Below, one piece after another: positions 16,847 to 24,830 of a stretch of DNA of 64,000 bases. The notes under the pieces were generated by a model. That model searched no databases. It was not told the origin of the DNA and was given only the letters and a program-made list of their open reading frames with translations. The DNA is taken from assembly GCA_934436245.1 (NCBI GenBank), contig CAKSAM010000010.1, positions 15,929 to 79,928 on the forward strand. Direction: 5' to 3'. Source of the stretch: an uncultured Acetatifactor sp. GTDB taxonomy: Bacteria; Bacillota; Clostridia; Lachnospirales; Lachnospiraceae. Each line of letters opens with the position of its first letter. The first letter of the stretch is position 1. The position numbers and the translations under genes are program-made.

Positions 16847-18340
16847 TTACCTGCCGTACAGCTTTGTCATACTGCGGATCCGTCCTGCAAGCTCCTTTGT
16901 AAAATCTCCGTTCCCCATTCTCCACTTCCAGTTGATACCCAGTGTGGAAGGAATGTTGATGCGAGCCTCCGATCCCAGTCCAAGATAATCCTGCATAGGA
17001 ATAATTGCCAGATCCGCTACACTGGACATTGCCGCACGCACGAACTCCCAGGGGATCTGTTCTCTGGGGATGGACTCCCCGTCCGCATTTTTCAGACGCA
17101 GATAATCGTCGCATAGCTTCTTATCTGCTCCCTTCAGTGTATCATACCATCCCATTACGGTATCATTATCATGAGTTCCCGTATATACCACGCAATTATG
17201 TGTATAATTATGCGGCAGATAATCACTTTCCTCACGGGAATCAAATGCAAACTGCAGAATCTTCATACCTGGATAACCGGATTTCTTCACTAATTCTATC
17301 ACAGATGGAGTCAAAAATCCAAGGTCTTCTGCGATAACTTCTTTTTCGCCCAATTTTTCCTTCATGGTACGGAAAATATCGTATCCCGGACCCTGTTCCC
17401 AGTGACCGTGCTCTGCTGTAGGCTGTCCGTAAGGAATCGCATAGTAAGCATCAAATCCACGGAAATGATCAATACGTACTACATCATAGCGTTCAAAGCA
17501 GGCTGCCAGTCTCTGCATCCACCAGGCATAGCCGGTTTCTCTGTGATGTTCCCAGTTGTACAACGGATTCCCCCACAGCTGTCCGGTAGCGGAAAAGGCA
17601 TCGGGAGGACATCCCGCTACCGCCACCGGCTCACAGTCCTCATCGAACTGGAACAGCTCCGGATTCGCCCAAGCATCTGAACTGTCAAATGCCACATAAA
17701 TGGGAATATCCCCGATGATCTTGATCCCATTGTCGTTGGCATAGGTCTTTAATTTTTCCCACTGTACCTGGAACAGATACTGCTGGAACTGATAAAAAGC
17801 AATTTCTTTTGCATATTTTCTACGATACTTATCCATAGCAGCCGGAGTTCTCAGTTTAATATCCTCTTCCCAGGCTGCCCAGCAGATTCCGCGGAAACCA
17901 TCCTTGATGGCCATATACAGTGCGTAATCCTCCAGCCAGTATGCATTTTTCTCAACAAAAGCCCGAAATCCTGCATCATCCTGAATATGACTGTTATCAA
18001 AGGCTTCCTTCAACAGGCTGAAACGGCTTTTATAGATTTTACCGTAATCCACGGAATGAATGTCAGTACCGAAATCGTAAGCATTACACTGCTCTGCGGT
18101 CACATATCCTCTCGCCACCAGGTCTTCCGGATCGATGAAATAAGGATTTCCTGCAAAGGTGGAGAAGGACTGGTAAGGAGAATCTCCATAGCTGGTCGGA
18201 CCTAACGGCAGGATCTGCCAATATGCCTGACCGGCTTCTTTTAATCTGTCAATGAATTTGTATGCTTCTTTGGAAAAGCAGCCGATTCCATATTTGGAAG
18301 GCAAGCTGCTCACCGGCAGCAAGATTCCACTTTTTCTCAT
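16847..18340 (-). CDS. malQ: 4-alpha-glucanotransferase (GH77)
   Basis: Disproportionates maltodextrins in the cytosol, releasing glucose and longer chains for glycogen phosphorylase. The 497-residue protein is of normal bacterial amylomaltase length. It starts with RKSGILLPVSSLPSKYGIG, and carries the GH77 motifs VVRIDHFRGF (nucleophile Asp), VIAEDLGFLTP (acid/base Glu) and GTHDNDTVMGWY (third acid). It lies 27 bases downstream of the MalG-like permease and 29 upstream of the LacI gene, in one operon. Confidence 0.96.
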   Translation of the reverse strand: MRKSGILLPVSSLPSKYGIGCFSKEAYKFIDRLKEAGQAYWQILPLGPTSYGDSPYQSFSTFAGNPYFIDPEDLVARGYVTAEQCNAYDFGTDIHSVDYGKIYKSRFSLLKEAFDNSHIQDDAGFRAFVEKNAYWLEDYALYMAIKDGFRGICWAAWEEDIKLRTPAAMDKYRRKYAKEIAFYQFQQYLFQVQWEKLKTYANDNGIKIIGDIPIYVAFDSSDAWANPELFQFDEDCEPVAVAGCPPDAFSATGQLWGNPLYNWEHHRETGYAWWMQRLAACFERYDVVRIDHFRGFDAYYAIPYGQPTAEHGHWEQGPGYDIFRTMKEKLGEKEVIAEDLGFLTPSVIELVKKSGYPGMKILQFAFDSREESDYLPHNYTHNCVVYTGTHDNDTVMGWYDTLKGADKKLCDDYLRLKNADGESIPREQIPWEFVRAAMSSVADLAIIPMQDYLGLGSEARINIPSTLGINWKWRMGNGDFTKELAGRIRSMTKLYGR

Positions 18341-18367
18341 AACATAAATCTCCCGTTGTATCTTTTT

Positions 18368-19207
18368 TTAGCCTTTGACTGCACCGGCTACCACACCTTC
18401 AATAATATATTTCTGACAGGTCAGATAGAATACAATAATAGGAATTACAGATAATACCAGCAACGCCATCATGGCACCCAGATCCTTTGCACCGTAAGAG
18501 CCTACCAGGTATTGTACCACAACCGGGATAGTTTTGTAATTTGTACTCAGACCGATCACCAGGTAAGGAAGCAGGTAGTCATTCCAGATCCACATAGCAT
18601 TCAGGATTGCAACCGTAATGGCTGTAGGCTTCAGGATCGGCATTACAACGCCAAAGAATGTCTGCAGTGGGTTACATCCATCGATCATGGCTGCCTCTTC
18701 AATATCCAGCGGAATAGATTTGATGAATCCGCAGAACATGAATACGGACAGACCGGAACCGAATCCCAGATACAGCAGCACCATTCCGGGAGGGTTGTTC
18801 AGGTGGGTCATATTTGCCAGCTTGGACATGGTGAACATTACCATCTGGAAAGGTACGATCATGGAAAATACGAACATATAATACAGCACATTGGTCACAC
18901 CTGTTTTTACTCTGGTCAGGTAATACGCAGTCATGGAGGTAAACAGAATGATCGCCGCTACGGAAAATACAGTGACAAATGCAGACCATCCAAAGGCTGT
19001 GAAGAAATTGGTCTTTTCAATGCCGTTCACATAGTTGGTCAATCCCGCAAAGGTCTCTGCAGTAGGCAGTGCAAACGGATTGTTGCTGATGAACAGTTTT
19101 CCCTTAAAGGAATTGATCAGCACGAAGAAAATAGGTGTCAAAAATGCAACTACCAGCACACACAGGATACAAAATATGATCACATTGGAAGTTTTTTTCT
19201 TAGTCAT
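18368..19207 (-). CDS. CUT1 maltodextrin ABC permease (MalG-like)
   Basis: A 279-residue permease with six predicted membrane helices and the EAA loop EAAMIDGCNPLQTFFGVVMP near residue 190. Its ATG overlaps the stop of the MalF-like gene (TAATG), showing translational coupling. Located directly upstream of malQ, which supports maltodextrin as substrate. No ATPase gene is in the operon; the MsmK homologue at 40726-41838 is the likely motor. Confidence 0.93.
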   Translation of the reverse strand: MTKKKTSNVIIFCILCVLVVAFLTPIFFVLINSFKGKLFISNNPFALPTAETFAGLTNYVNGIEKTNFFTAFGWSAFVTVFSVAAIILFTSMTAYYLTRVKTGVTNVLYYMFVFSMIVPFQMVMFTMSKLANMTHLNNPPGMVLLYLGFGSGLSVFMFCGFIKSIPLDIEEAAMIDGCNPLQTFFGVVMPILKPTAITVAILNAMWIWNDYLLPYLVIGLSTNYKTIPVVVQYLVGSYGAKDLGAMMALLVLSVIPIIVFYLTCQKYIIEGVVAGAVKG

Positions 19208-20049
19208 TATTGTTCTACCTCCTTACGTCTGGTAAGTACCAGCTGTCCCAGGGCTATGACTGCCACAACGATGAAGAACAGTACTGCTTTTGCCTGACCG
19301 ACACCTTCGTAACCGTTTCTGCCGTAGAAGGTATTGTAAATATCCAGAGCCAGCATTGCGGTCTTTTTGCTGGGAGCACCGGCAGTCAGCGCCAGGTTCT
19401 GGTCAAAGAGCTTGAAACTGTTGGATACAGTAAGGAACAAACATATAGTAATAGATGGCATAACCATCGGAATTTTCACTTTGAATAAAGTCTGTAACGA
19501 AGTAGCTCCGTCAATCTGTGCTGCTTCGATCAGGTCTGTAGGTACATTCTGCAGTCCGGCTACATAAATGATCATCATATAACCGATCATCTGCCAGTTC
19601 ATCAGGATGACCAGTCCCCAGAAGCCATAGGTAGGATTGGCTACCAGTGTGGTCTCATATTTCAGCAATACCGCATCGATCATTTGCTGCCAGATATAAC
19701 CCAGGATGATACCACCGATCAGGTTCGGCATGAAGAATACGGTACGGAACAGGTTGGTTCCTTTGATCTTTCTGGTCAGTGCCAGTGCCAGAATGAATGC
19801 AAACACGTTAATGGTGATGATAGATACAACCGAAAACTTTAAGGTAAAACCGAATGCGTTGACAAAATCTTTGTCCGCAAAAATTTTGATATAATTTTCC
19901 AGGCCTACAAATTGTGCATTTGTGATCGTTTTAAATTTGCAAAAGGACAGATATACGCCCATAACAAACGGTATGATAAATGCAAAGGAAAATGCGATCA
20001 ACGTAGGCAGTACAAAAATGGGAAAATATCGTTTTAATGTCTTTTGCAT
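19207..20049 (-). CDS. CUT1 maltodextrin ABC permease (MalF-like)
   Basis: A 280-residue permease with an N-terminal membrane helix near residues 12-35 and the EAA loop EAAQIDGATSLQTLFKVKIP near 180. It follows the binding protein gene after a 138-base gap containing a perfect 19-bp dyad and a GC-rich hairpin. Coupled to the MalG-like gene by a one-base overlap. Substrate inferred from the operon. Confidence 0.93.
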   Translation of the reverse strand: MQKTLKRYFPIFVLPTLIAFSFAFIIPFVMGVYLSFCKFKTITNAQFVGLENYIKIFADKDFVNAFGFTLKFSVVSIITINVFAFILALALTRKIKGTNLFRTVFFMPNLIGGIILGYIWQQMIDAVLLKYETTLVANPTYGFWGLVILMNWQMIGYMMIIYVAGLQNVPTDLIEAAQIDGATSLQTLFKVKIPMVMPSITICLFLTVSNSFKLFDQNLALTAGAPSKKTAMLALDIYNTFYGRNGYEGVGQAKAVLFFIVVAVIALGQLVLTRRKEVEQ

Positions 20050-20097
20050 AAGCCTTCTCCTATTAATTCCTTTTTACATGATATTCCGGGTTTTACA

Positions 20098-20173
20098 AAC
20101 ACGGGGGCCGTGGTACCACCACCGCCCCCTGTGCCTGAAGTTATATAAGATGGTTAACTATTCAGAATAGTTA
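20098..20173 (-). terminator. Hairpins between maltodextrin-binding protein and permeases
   Basis: TAACTATTC-A-GAATAGTTA (20155-20173) is a perfect dyad just after the binding-protein stop. Next, CACAGGGGGC pairs with GCCCCCGTG (about 20098-20133) around an inner GTGGTACCAC. The second is followed by a T-rich stretch. Together they look like an attenuator or an mRNA-stabilising structure that sets unequal expression. Confidence 0.55.
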
Positions 20174-20187
20174 TAAGCTGAGATCAA

Positions 20188-21594
20188 TTAGTTAGCTGCG
20201 GTTGCGGCCTTTTCAGCTGCCCATTCGTCAACTACTTTTGCCTTTACAGCGTCCCAGTTGATGGAACCGGAAGCATACTCCAGAAGAGCTGCACCGAAGT
20301 CATCCTTGAACTGCTGGCTGGGGAAGGAAGTGAAGTTCCATGCTACAGATGTCTTGGAGCTATCTGCCATGTAACGAAGAACTTCCTGTGCCAGAGGATC
20401 GGTGGGCTTTTCGTCATCGCTAAAGGTATCGAAAGGAGCGATGAATCCAAGGTCGTTGGTTACTGCTGCCTTACCGGTCTCAGAAGAGAACAGCCATTCA
20501 ACGAATGCGATAGATGCTGCCTGATCCTCAGCAGAAGCTTCTTTGTTGATGCAGAAGAAGTTCTCAGTACCGGTGCACAGTCCCTGATTCTCTTCACCTT
20601 CAACGCCGGTATAGATAGGAAGGAATTTAACATCCTCAGCCTTAACAGTGTTGCCGTCTACGCCAGAGATCTGTCCCCATCCCCAGTTACCGTTCTGTAC
20701 CATTGCTGCCTGACCCAGTGCGAACTCAGCCATGGAATCGTCTACAGCCTTGCTTCCCAGCAGGCCGGGTGCTGTGCAGGAGTTGTTGATGTACAGATCG
20801 AAAATGTTCTTGAAGTTATCGGAGTAAGTGAACTCCAGAGTGTCGGTATCTGTGATACCCTTGTCCTTGAACTCATAGTATACAGGGATGTTAGCCAGAT
20901 GAGTCTGCCATCTCCAGTCTTCACCGGGAGTCAGGGATGTGGAAGCGAATACGCCTTCAATACCCAGCTCATCTTTCTTAGCCTGCATATCTTCTACAAC
21001 CTCTTTTAACTTAGCGAAGTTGTTGATCTCATCCATGCTTGCTGCCTTAGCGCCATCCAGTGCGAAGTACTTCTGCATGATAGCGTCATTGTAAATGATA
21101 CCGTAACCCTCTACTACGTAAGGGATTCCGTATACACCACCGTCTTCGCCGGTGATTGCCAGGCTCTTATCCATTAACCAGCTGTACAGATCAGTATCCT
21201 TCAGATCTGCGCAGTAATCTTTCCAGTTCTGATAACCGATAGGTCCGTTGATCTGGAACAGGGTAGGTGCTTCCTTGTTAGCGATCTCAGACATCAGTGT
21301 CTGCTCGTAAGTACCACTTGCTGCAGTTACAACCTTTACAGGAACGCCTGTCTCCTCGGTATATTCCTTAGCCAGCTTCTGCCATACTTCGTCAACTTCA
21401 GGCTTGAAGTTCAGATAGTATACAGAGCCAGCTGCAGCTGCTGTCGTATCGCCACCTTCGGTGGTTGCTGCTGCATCCGTCTTGCTCTCAGTAGCAGGGG
21501 TGGTAGCAGCTGCATCGCCGGAGTTTCCACAACCGGTCAGCATAGAAGCTGCCATTACTGCACAAAGTAATACACTTGCCAGTTTCTTCTTCAT
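20188..21594 (-). CDS. Maltodextrin-binding lipoprotein
   Basis: A 468-residue extracellular solute-binding protein. It has a classical signal peptide with lipobox LTGC (Cys22) and a Thr/Ala/Glu-rich linker to about residue 55. The ATG follows AAGGAGAGGTAAGATT. It is the first gene of the operon with two permeases, MalQ and a LacI regulator, so maltose or maltodextrin is the likely ligand. Predicted promoter TTGCAA-17-TATTTT and LacI-type operator lie upstream. Confidence 0.92.
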   Translation of the reverse strand: MKKKLASVLLCAVMAASMLTGCGNSGDAAATTPATESKTDAAATTEGGDTTAAAAGSVYYLNFKPEVDEVWQKLAKEYTEETGVPVKVVTAASGTYEQTLMSEIANKEAPTLFQINGPIGYQNWKDYCADLKDTDLYSWLMDKSLAITGEDGGVYGIPYVVEGYGIIYNDAIMQKYFALDGAKAASMDEINNFAKLKEVVEDMQAKKDELGIEGVFASTSLTPGEDWRWQTHLANIPVYYEFKDKGITDTDTLEFTYSDNFKNIFDLYINNSCTAPGLLGSKAVDDSMAEFALGQAAMVQNGNWGWGQISGVDGNTVKAEDVKFLPIYTGVEGEENQGLCTGTENFFCINKEASAEDQAASIAFVEWLFSSETGKAAVTNDLGFIAPFDTFSDDEKPTDPLAQEVLRYMADSSKTSVAWNFTSFPSQQFKDDFGAALLEYASGSINWDAVKAKVVDEWAAEKAATAAN

Positions 21595-21679
21595 AATCTT
21601 ACCTCTCCTTTATGTTTGTACGGGTCACTTCATTGTTTTTTCATGTCCCCGTTAGTGTTTCGGAATCGGTATCGGTATT

Positions 21680-21697
21680 GTTACCGGTAACGTTTCC
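21680..21697. promoter_or_regulatory. MalR-type operator, double dyad
   Basis: Two overlapping palindromes: GTTACCGGTAAC (21680-21691, perfect) and GGTAACGTTTCC (21686-21697, near perfect, CG-centred as LacI-family sites are). They lie downstream of a predicted minus-strand promoter TTGCAA-17-TATTTT and upstream of the binding-protein gene. The 335-base gap 21595-21929 holds otherwise only the GH4 terminator. Confidence 0.6.
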
Positions 21698-21867
21698 GTT
21701 GCTGTAATTAGAAAATAGCACATCCACGAATTAGTTGCAAGTAGTTTTCTATAAATCCCTGGAAGTTTGTATATTGTTCTCAAAATGTTCCTCTCTGTTT
21801 TGTGCATTTTCACAATAACTTTATAATTCTTCTGCCACTTACATTCTTTTTTCAAATAATTCCCCAT

Positions 21868-21904
21868 AAAAAAGAGGTGCTGCATCATCCTTCTGCAGCA
21901 CCTC
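21868..21904 (-). terminator. Terminator of the GH4 gene
   Basis: On the minus strand GAGGTGCTGCA and TGCAGCACCTC form an 11-pair stem with a nine-base loop, followed by TTTTTTA. It separates the GH4 gene from the maltodextrin operon. Confidence 0.9.
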
Positions 21905-21929
21905 CCGGATTCTTTTTTCTATTTTATTT

Positions 21930-23342
21930 TTACAGATATTTTTTCCAGCCTTCCGGCAGATATTTTGCTGTGCCGCAGAGCATATCCCTTACCAGCTCTT
22001 CCACCTGTTCTCTGGTGGCTCTTCCTTTCACCTGCGGATCCTCCAGGAATGCTTCCACTACCAGATCAAAATCACACAGAATAGCTGCTTTCAGGACTCT
22101 CTCATGGTTCGCCACATGAGGCTCCACCAGTTCCTTGATCTGTTCCGGAAGTTCTCCGGCATACAGTGGACGGATGGCATCTCTCTCAAATACCGCATTG
22201 GTTTCTACGACCGCACTTTCCGGAAGATTTGCGATCTGGTGTCCGGTATTGGGAATATTGACGTTACTGATCTTGCGGGTCAGTCCGCAGAGTGCCTTGA
22301 TCAGCAAAATGCCTTCTTCTCCGGTGGGCTTTAACTCGATTTCTTCCTCTCCGGCTGCCAGTCCCGCACTTTTTGCCAGACGTTCCTGTAAATCCTTCTT
22401 TCTCCAGTCAACGGTAGTCAGACCGAATTTCCATCTCTTGACAGTCTCTGGATCTTTCAGATAGCTGTCTCCCACACCGGGCATAAATTCCACCAGATGC
22501 CGGTCTCCTGCTGCTGCGATCAGACCGTATTTACGGAACAGATCGAATTTTACAATATGTGCACACTCAAAAGTGGAGTTTGCCCAGTTTTTATCCGCCT
22601 CTTTGTAGCCGTCTTCCTTGTGTTCCTCCGTATATTTCCGATAAATGGGGAACAGGTCTATTCCCTTGTAGGACGCATAGTCGAACCAGGTGAAATGATT
22701 GATTCCCAATACATTGACCTGGATATCTTCCCGCTTCACATCCTTTAGACCGGTGGTCTCTTCCAGAATGCCCTTTAACACCTTCTGGGTGCCGAACACT
22801 TCATGGCAGCATCCAAAAGCTTTGATTTCCGGAAATACATAATACAATGTCTTTACACACAAAGACATGGGGTTGGTGTAGTTGATGACCCAGGCTTTCG
22901 GAGCATATTTCCTGATAGCCTGTGCGATCTCCACATACATTGGGATCGTACGTAATGCTCTCATAGTGCCTCCGGGGCCTGCCGTGTCTCCTACAGACTG
23001 ATAGATTCCCAATCGTTCCGGCATATGTACATCTACCGCCATCTCGTCAAAGGTTCCCGGCAGAATAGAGATCACGATAAAATCTGCGCCCGTCAATGCG
23101 GACTGTAAACTATCGGAAACCGTATAGTTCCATTTGCCTGCTACATCCCCTCTTGCGGTAAGTCTGTTACCGATGATCTCATTGTGTTTTGCCGCCTCCG
23201 CATCAATATCATACAGACGGATGGTTCCTGACAGTTCATCGTCCATGGCCAGATCTGTCATAAAGGTCCATGCCCATCCTCTGGAACCGCCTCCGATATA
23301 GGCAATCTGTAAATCTTTTACTTTTCCGTTTGCATACTCCAT
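21930..23342 (-). CDS. GH4 family glycosidase, alpha-galacturonidase (LplD)-like
   Basis: An NAD- and metal-dependent glycosidase of 470 residues acting in the cytosol. The N-terminal dinucleotide site is IAYIGGGSRGWAW (13-25), NYTNP is at 154-158, and the metal-binding motif is CHEV at 179-182, with a second GINHFTWFD motif near 230. In GH4 the residues at the CHEV position follow specificity; as I recall, CHEV marks the LplD alpha-galacturonidase subgroup, whereas CDMP and CNVP mark phospho-glycosidases. So a unphosphorylated galacturonide is a better guess than maltose. It is divergent from an AraC regulator and closed by its own terminator. AGGAGG-like site upstream. Confidence 0.82.
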   Translation of the reverse strand: MEYANGKVKDLQIAYIGGGSRGWAWTFMTDLAMDDELSGTIRLYDIDAEAAKHNEIIGNRLTARGDVAGKWNYTVSDSLQSALTGADFIVISILPGTFDEMAVDVHMPERLGIYQSVGDTAGPGGTMRALRTIPMYVEIAQAIRKYAPKAWVINYTNPMSLCVKTLYYVFPEIKAFGCCHEVFGTQKVLKGILEETTGLKDVKREDIQVNVLGINHFTWFDYASYKGIDLFPIYRKYTEEHKEDGYKEADKNWANSTFECAHIVKFDLFRKYGLIAAAGDRHLVEFMPGVGDSYLKDPETVKRWKFGLTTVDWRKKDLQERLAKSAGLAAGEEEIELKPTGEEGILLIKALCGLTRKISNVNIPNTGHQIANLPESAVVETNAVFERDAIRPLYAGELPEQIKELVEPHVANHERVLKAAILCDFDLVVEAFLEDPQVKGRATREQVEELVRDMLCGTAKYLPEGWKKYL

Positions 23343-23407
23343 TTTTGTATCCTCCTGTTACTGATTTTTTGAATTGGTTCTTTTCATCTCTCTTCTCTAT
23401 ATTGCAC

Positions 23408-23413
23408 ATTATA
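23408..23413 (-). promoter_or_regulatory. GH4 promoter -10 box
   Basis: TATAAT on the minus strand, 66 bases upstream of the GH4 start, with no good -35 box at the right distance. That pattern fits activation by the divergent AraC-family protein. Confidence 0.45.
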
Positions 23414-23526
23414 GCTGATGTGTGTATAATAATCTTGCTATTATTTGTGTATTTTTTGTTGTTTTCGTACTATATTGACTTTTGTATAATGAATCTGCGT
23501 AACTATTGAGAGCCCTGCAAAACTGC

Positions 23527-23555
23527 GTTCTGCGAATGCTTGCATTCAGGCGGAT
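23527..23555. repeat. Dispersed 29-bp palindromic repeat, copy 2
   Basis: Matches 2101-2129 with two substitutions and keeps the GAATGC/GCATTC dyad. It lies in the leader of the AraC gene, about 75 bases before its start. Confidence 0.6.
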
Positions 23556-23628
23556 CTGCTATATAGGAACAGTCTCGAAGGATGGGCATCTTTCGTGATC
23601 GGAAATAAGAATGGAGAGACTTTGGGTT

Positions 23629-24633
23629 ATGAGTAAAAGCAGAAATGTATCCACAACACAAGACGCAGTACTGAACGTGCCGGATGCCACGGACGTCTCC
23701 AAAGCGCCAAGTGCAGAACTGAACGTGCCGGATGCCACAGGCAGTGTTGTAGTGCCTGCCCTGCCGCAGGATCACTGGCTGTACAACGAGATCATGGAGT
23801 GGTTCCATATCGACCGGGTGGTGCGAGACTATAACTACACCATGGATATCCGTCATATCCACGAAGAATACGAAATCTATTATCTCATAGAAGGGGAACG
23901 GTATTATTTTATCAACCAGCAGACCTATCTGGTCACGCCGGGCACTCTCGTCTTTATCGACAAGGAACAGGTCCACCGTACCGGTATGGCTTCCGCCGGA
24001 CCGCATCATGACAGGATCGTTCTGGGGATCATGGAAGAGCCTTTTTCTTCCTTTCTAGCCTCTTTCGGTGGTCTGCAGCTGCAAAGCTTTTTCACAGAGC
24101 AGGGCAGTATTCTGACGCTGCCGGAAGATATGCGCCCCTATATCCAGTCCCTGCTGCAGGACATTGCTTCAGAACTCATGGAAAAAAAGCCAGGCTATCT
24201 TCTGTCCGCCATGACGAAGCTGGTGGAATTTTTCATTGCTGTACTCCGACTGCAGCCTGCGGGGCCCACCATTTCCGCTCCGGCAAAACATCCAAACCCG
24301 AAGTACCAGAAGGTTGACGAAGTGGCTCATTATATCGTGGAACATTGTACCGAACGAATCTCTCTGGAGGATCTTGCAGGCCGGTTCTATATCAACAAGT
24401 TTTATCTGAGCCGCATTTTCAAGGAGGTTACCAGCTTTACCATCAATGACTATCTGAATGTCAACCGTATTAAAAAAGCCCACCGGCTCCTCCTGGAAAC
24501 GAATGACAGCATCACTTCCATTGCGGAACAGTTGGGCTATGAAAATATTACCTATTTTGAGCGGGTGTTTAAAAAATACCGGAATATGACACCATTAAAG
24601 TATCGGAACTATTATCGTTCAGAGACGGAATAG
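23629..24633 (+). CDS. AraC-family regulator
   Basis: A 334-residue regulator with an N-terminal cupin-like sugar-sensing domain (IRHIHEEYEIYYLIEGERYY; about 75-150) and two C-terminal helix-turn-helices (LEDLAGRFYINKFYLSRIFK and ITSIAEQLGYENITYFERVF, about 245-325). The ATG at 23629 has GGAGAG nine bases before; an ATG six codons upstream lacks a site. Residues 10-40 hold a tandem repeat of LNVPDAT, 16 residues apart, encoded by near-identical DNA. It faces away from the GH4 gene and probably activates it. Confidence 0.9.
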   Translation: MSKSRNVSTTQDAVLNVPDATDVSKAPSAELNVPDATGSVVVPALPQDHWLYNEIMEWFHIDRVVRDYNYTMDIRHIHEEYEIYYLIEGERYYFINQQTYLVTPGTLVFIDKEQVHRTGMASAGPHHDRIVLGIMEEPFSSFLASFGGLQLQSFFTEQGSILTLPEDMRPYIQSLLQDIASELMEKKPGYLLSAMTKLVEFFIAVLRLQPAGPTISAPAKHPNPKYQKVDEVAHYIVEHCTERISLEDLAGRFYINKFYLSRIFKEVTSFTINDYLNVNRIKKAHRLLLETNDSITSIAEQLGYENITYFERVFKKYRNMTPLKYRNYYRSETE

Positions 24634-24710
24634 CTTCCTTTTCCGGTCATATATAACTACTGTTTTCGTCTTGCCTTATACTCTCAGCAATATGGAATAG
24701 AATTTCTATT

Positions 24711-24735
24711 GTTTTGGTGCAAATCGCATCAAAAC
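24711..24735. terminator. Weak hairpin between AraC and glgP genes
   Basis: GTTTTGGTGC and GCATCAAAAC pair with one wobble. The genes converge here and no better terminator is seen in 24634-24830; T runs are short. Confidence 0.35.
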
Positions 24736-24830
24736 AGCAAAATCAGTACAAAAAATGGCGTTTTTAATACAAACAGAACTCTCGGAGCAGCAGAAGGCCC
24801 TCAGGCAGAGATCGTCCGGTTTGCCAATAT

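Noticed and set aside
23503..24009. 168-residue minus-strand ORF over the AraC gene start
   Set aside because: Antisense to a clear AraC gene and containing internal repeats from its duplicated segment.
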